Assembly: GCA_044229535.1 (NCBI GenBank)
Contig: JBGASU010000001.1
Coordinates: 372,001-436,000 of the forward strand
Reading direction: 5' to 3'
Source of the DNA: CAZLFQ01 sp044229535
Lineage (GTDB): Bacteria; Pseudomonadota; Alphaproteobacteria; Rickettsiales; Midichloriaceae
Length of the DNA: 64,000 nt
The position numbers and the translations under genes were made by a program. Under the pieces are notes generated by a model. That model searched no databases, was not told the origin of the DNA, and saw nothing but the letters and a program-made list of their open reading frames with translations. This document shows, in pieces, positions 61,233 to 64,000 of the stretch. How positions within the stretch are numbered: position 1 is the stretch's first letter; each line of letters begins with the position of its first letter.

Positions 61233-61937
61233 TTAAAGTTCTGAATTATCAACTAAAGAGTTATTGATAAGCGGCGAACATACAGACCCTTTACATATAA
61301 GAAAGCCCTCATCTAAAGCATAAGGCACGATACTTTCTCCTAGTAACTCAGCACATTCATACCCCTCACCCTCTTTAGGAAAGCAAATGTAACTATCTAC
61401 CGTTGATTGTAATGATTTTACAACGCTATCGACATATGGTGAAGCTGAGACGAATATTTTTGTTGCTGCTACTGTTTCCATAACTGTACGGTATACAGCT
61501 TCATGAATTTTACCATACACTCTATCTGTAGGTTTAAGACTATATAATGATTCTGCACTTTCAATAATTGGGCCAGTATACCAGTCATCGAATGTGCTAT
61601 TAGCAAAATATTTACTAGTTTCATAAGCAGCGTTATTAAAAGCTGTTGTAACAAACTTAGTTGCGTCATTACCAAGATAATAACCATTAACATACCCTTT
61701 TAGCCCACCAGCAAGTAACCCAGAACCGATTGCTAAAAATTTTAAATTTTCAGGTAGCAATTCTCTTGATACATCCCTCACAAAATATATGCCTGTGGCC
61801 AATGCAATTTTACCAAGTTGGTAATCACTTCTTGCACCAAAATTCATAATTCCATCGAAGCACACCGCTTTCAGCAATGCATTAGCTGCTATTGATGGCA
61901 ATTTTTCTATAAAAGTTTGATTTTGCGCTTCAGCCAT
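61233..61937 (-). CDS. Hypothetical protein, 234 aa
   Basis: I do not recognise this protein. The N-terminal 110 residues contain moderately hydrophobic, Gly/Ala-rich stretches (LKFLAIGSGLLAGGLKGYVNGY near 65-86), and the C-terminal 60 residues carry several Cys (YICFPKEGEGYECAELLG, then FLICKGSVCSPL) that could form disulphides or bind metal. No signal peptide is obvious. A TGTTATAAT extended -10 box lies about 26 bases upstream, and no ribosome binding site is seen, so translation may begin near the RNA end. It ends beside tRNA-Trp. Likely an accessory protein similar in style to those at 15-2708. Confidence 0.55.
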   Translation of the reverse strand: MAEAQNQTFIEKLPSIAANALLKAVCFDGIMNFGARSDYQLGKIALATGIYFVRDVSRELLPENLKFLAIGSGLLAGGLKGYVNGYYLGNDATKFVTTAFNNAAYETSKYFANSTFDDWYTGPIIESAESLYSLKPTDRVYGKIHEAVYRTVMETVAATKIFVSASPYVDSVVKSLQSTVDSYICFPKEGEGYECAELLGESIVPYALDEGFLICKGSVCSPLINNSLVDNSEL

Positions 61938-61962
61938 AAAAATAATAAAAAAATTTTAGGCT

Positions 61963-61971
61963 ATTATAACA
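61963..61971 (-). promoter_or_regulatory. Extended -10 promoter element for the 61233 gene
   Basis: On the minus strand TGTTATAAT spans 61971-61963, 26 bases before the ATG at 61937, identical to the element before the ankyrin gene at 4771. Tandem TTTAACA boxes lie just upstream, as they do before the 25673 gene. Confidence 0.45.
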
Positions 61972-62010
61972 TAGGTTTTACAATACGTATGTTAAAGTTT
62001 TGTTAAATTT

Positions 62011-62220
62011 AATGAGCCTTCGCCCAGTTTATTTAAAACTAATTATACAACAATACATTCTTAACTATAATTGGTTTGCATTTCTTTCCTGAATTCGAAG
62101 AATTCGTTGGGTGTGCCAATTTTTGCTAAAAGCCGCCTTCGGCGCGCAAAAATTCCCCCGCAGCGCACACCCAAACATCTTCTTCTCATTACTATAATAT
62201 CAATGCACCTTCGCCCAGTT
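62011..62220. repeat. Structured dispersed repeat, copy 2, flanked by 19-bp direct repeats
   Basis: Copy 2 of the 6394-6504 element occupies about 62091-62200: hairpin GAATTC-gaa-GAATTC (62091-62105), then GGGTGTGC (62109-62116) with GCACACCC (62165-62172), AATTTTTGC (62118-62126) with GCAAAAATT (62146-62154), and an inner GCCGCC/GGCG stem. Direct repeats of 19 bp that match at 17 positions (62011-62029 and 62202-62220, both containing CCTTCGCCCAGTT) bracket it; the right one starts two bases after the element ends. No gene is seen in the 288-bp spacer. Confidence 0.75.
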
Positions 62221-62225
62221 ATCTA

Positions 62226-63935
62226 TTAACCCCTAGTGTTTACTATTCTGCTCGCTGATGAGCGAGTAACTTGCCGAGCAACACTTGGAGGTACCGACAC
62301 TTGAGCACCGTTAGTGCTAGTAGCTGCTGTTGATACTGCTGCAACCTTTGATAAATGCGGTTTTGTACCTTTCGGTTTTAAAACGCAGAGTAAAACTCTT
62401 TGACCATCAAGCCCCGCACCAGGTTGTAACTCATCCAATACACTTCGACATGTCGAAGATTTATATACTGGATCTAGCTTTTCTAGGATCTTAGCTAATT
62501 CTTTATAACCATTACTCTTAGCCAATTGCTGAGGTGTAAAACCATTTCCATCAGGAGCAAATAAGGTTTTTAAAAGCCCATCATTTCCGTTCACTGCTTT
62601 TACAAGCGCAACAGCTGTTTCTTTATGACCATTCCTCGCAGCCAAGTGCAGCGCTGTCCAACCATTATTAGGAGCAAATAAGATTTTTAAAAGCTCTGGA
62701 TTTCCTCTCGATGCTTCTATAAGAGCAACAGCTGTTTCTTTATGACCTTTATGCGCAGCCAAGTGCAGCGCTGTACAAACATTATTAGGGGCAAATAAGA
62801 TTTTTAAAAGCTCTGAATTTCCTTTCGCTGCTTCTATAAGAGCAACAGCTATTTCTTTATGACCATTCCTCGCAGCAAAGTGCAGCGCTGTCCAACCACT
62901 ATTACTAGAAACAAATAAAGCTTTTAAAAACTCTGGATTTCTTTTCGCTGCTTCTACAAGCGCAACAGCTATTTCTTTATTACCATACCTCGCAGCCAAG
63001 TGCAGCGGTGTAAAACCATCATTATCAGGAGCAAATAAGGTTTTTAAAAGATCTGGATTTTCTTTCGATGCTTCTATAAGAGCAACAGCTATTTCTTCAT
63101 GACCTTTATCCGCAGCCAAGTGCAGCGCTGTCCAACCATTATGATTAGGAGCAAATAAGATTTTTAAAAGCTCTGGATTTCCTTTTGCTGCTTCTACAAG
63201 CACAACAGCTATTTCTTTATGACCTTTATCCGCAGCCAAGTGCAGCGGTGTTTCGTCGAATTGATTAGGAGCAAATAAAGTTTCCAAAAGTTCATCTTTC
63301 CCCTTCGCTGCTTTTAGTAGCTGAACAACTAATTCCTTTTGATTATCTCGCATAGCAAGCCAAAAAACTGCTTTATGTTGCAAATTAAATAAATAGTGAA
63401 TAGGCTTATAAACTTCACCCAATCCAATTTCATTTAAAGCATTTTGCAACTTCACTACATCACTAAACAATCTTGCATTTAAATTGATGTATTTTTTATG
63501 TTCTGGATTATCTAATAGCTCATTTAAACCATGCACCAATGCTATTATATTCGCTTCTTTATTATTTTTCTTTGGATCTTCTTTATGTTGAGCAATCTGA
63601 TCAAGAGCATTTCTAATATATACTGCAATAGTTTCGTTTATTTCTTTAAGCGCTGTTTCATGATCAACTTTACGCGTATTAGGTTGGTTTGGATTGTCAT
63701 CGTTTGAATCATCTTGCACTGGAAAATCAGTTAGTGCTGACTGCTCTTCCATTTGTAGCAAATTTATGACTCTAGTTCTAAATGGTTTAAAACCAACATT
63801 TTCTCTAGTAAGCAACTTTTCAAATTGAGATCTAATAGATTTAGACAATGTTTTATTAGCACTTTGTTCTTCTAAAAAATTAGTTAATTCTATTTTATTT
63901 TTACACAAAGTTGCTTGCGCAATGAGCTCTTTCAT
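62226..63935 (-). CDS. Ankyrin protein with regular 39-40-residue repeats, 569 aa
   Basis: The N-terminal 200 residues are helical; the first 60 resemble the protein at 48559. Residues about 200-480 contain seven to eight ankyrin units of 39 or 40 residues rather than 33. Each has W-T-A-L-H-L-A-A or F-T-P-L-H-L-A-A, then G-H-K-E-I-A-V-A-L-I-E-A-A-K, followed by an added N-P-E-L-L-K-I-L-F-A-P-N segment. Neighbouring units are nearly identical, so the array is young. The C-terminal 70 residues are Ser/Thr/Ala-rich (STAATSTNGAQVSVPPS). A perfect AGGAGGT ribosome binding site lies eight bases before the ATG. Candidate effector or host-protein binder. Confidence 0.9.
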   Translation of the reverse strand: MKELIAQATLCKNKIELTNFLEEQSANKTLSKSIRSQFEKLLTRENVGFKPFRTRVINLLQMEEQSALTDFPVQDDSNDDNPNQPNTRKVDHETALKEINETIAVYIRNALDQIAQHKEDPKKNNKEANIIALVHGLNELLDNPEHKKYINLNARLFSDVVKLQNALNEIGLGEVYKPIHYLFNLQHKAVFWLAMRDNQKELVVQLLKAAKGKDELLETLFAPNQFDETPLHLAADKGHKEIAVVLVEAAKGNPELLKILFAPNHNGWTALHLAADKGHEEIAVALIEASKENPDLLKTLFAPDNDGFTPLHLAARYGNKEIAVALVEAAKRNPEFLKALFVSSNSGWTALHFAARNGHKEIAVALIEAAKGNSELLKILFAPNNVCTALHLAAHKGHKETAVALIEASRGNPELLKILFAPNNGWTALHLAARNGHKETAVALVKAVNGNDGLLKTLFAPDGNGFTPQQLAKSNGYKELAKILEKLDPVYKSSTCRSVLDELQPGAGLDGQRVLLCVLKPKGTKPHLSKVAAVSTAATSTNGAQVSVPPSVARQVTRSSASRIVNTRG

Positions 63936-63943
63936 CTGTCTTT

Positions 63944-63950
63944 ACCTCCT
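63944..63950 (-). promoter_or_regulatory. Strong ribosome binding site of the 62226-63935 gene
   Basis: AGGAGGT on the minus strand, eight bases before the ATG at 63935. It fixes the start and implies efficient translation. The promoter probably lies past the window end. Confidence 0.75.
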
Positions 63951-64000
63951 AATATTCATTAGGAAGCTATACTATAAATCTAACATCAAATCAATGAGCC

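Noticed and set aside
61469..62000. Possible CRISPR or tandem repeat signal from the closely spaced repeats near the ankyrin genes
   Set aside because: The regular spacing at 62600-63300 is the coding repeat of the ankyrin gene, not repeats with unique spacers; no cas gene is present.

Overview
This is a gene-dense, AT-rich window from an alphaproteobacterium that looks like a host-associated member of the Rickettsiales or a close relative. The evidence is the gene set (COQ9, UbiG and UbiB; cytochrome c1; RpoH; PDH E2 and E3; short PutA), an accessory layer rich in ankyrin, Sel1-like and PP2C-like eukaryotic-type proteins, and many intergenic palindromic repeats of the kind that litter Rickettsiales genomes. 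I cannot place it to family. I see no rRNA, CRISPR array, transposase or phage gene. There are two tRNA genes, Arg(CCG) and Trp(CCA).

Layout. 1-2.7 kb: small hypothetical proteins, including a membrane protein with a zinc-protease HEMGH motif and a stand-alone WYL-like protein. 2.7-9.2 kb: htpG (with a plausible RpoH-type promoter), an ankyrin protein, a Sel1-like protein and an ABC-F ATPase. 9.4-16.7 kb: a leftward run of cation transporter, exported TPR protein, ubiG, an unknown gene, rpoH and map, with COQ9 divergent from map. 17.3-26.2 kb: ankyrin, HAD and membrane-ankyrin genes, putA and a PP2C-like phosphatase. 26.4-29.7 kb: pdhC-lpdA, greA and tRNA-Arg. 29.7-32.5 kb: a HAD-like protein, a duplicated HxHP periplasmic protein and a prepilin. 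32.6-37.8 kb: uppS-cdsA-dxr followed by a kexin-like secreted protease. 37.8-42.3 kb: leftward ubiB-petC and pilD-histidine kinase. 42.3-45.3 kb: two tandem prepilins with lectin-like C-termini. 45.3-57 kb: DedA, a TPR-like membrane protein, ilvE, three EamA transporters, a frame-split ankyrin gene, an AhpD-like protein, der and a Tyr-motif protein. 57.1-60.2 kb: pilB-pilC. 60.3-64 kb: rnhA, tRNA-Trp, a hypothetical protein and a long-repeat ankyrin gene.

How it fits together. The core genes describe an aerobic cell that oxidises pyruvate and proline, makes ubiquinone and a bc1 complex, and makes isoprenoids through DXR and UppS. Prepilins, PilD, PilB and PilC are scattered over about 29 kb and together suggest a working type IV pilus or type II-like pseudopilus; two of the prepilins carry adhesin-like ends. 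The accessory proteins look like host-interaction factors: ankyrin and Sel1 scaffolds, a PP2C-like phosphatase, a kexin-like RTX protease and a protein with repeated tyrosine motifs.

The most unusual observation is the PP2C-like protein at 24187-25425. All expected metal-binding acidic residues are present, but the DGxGG strand-helix segment, normally just after the first motif, lies at the C-terminal end of the domain. Other points of note are a structured dispersed repeat present twice with compensatory base changes, a short tail motif shared by three otherwise unrelated proteins, and two genes apparently broken at homopolymer runs.
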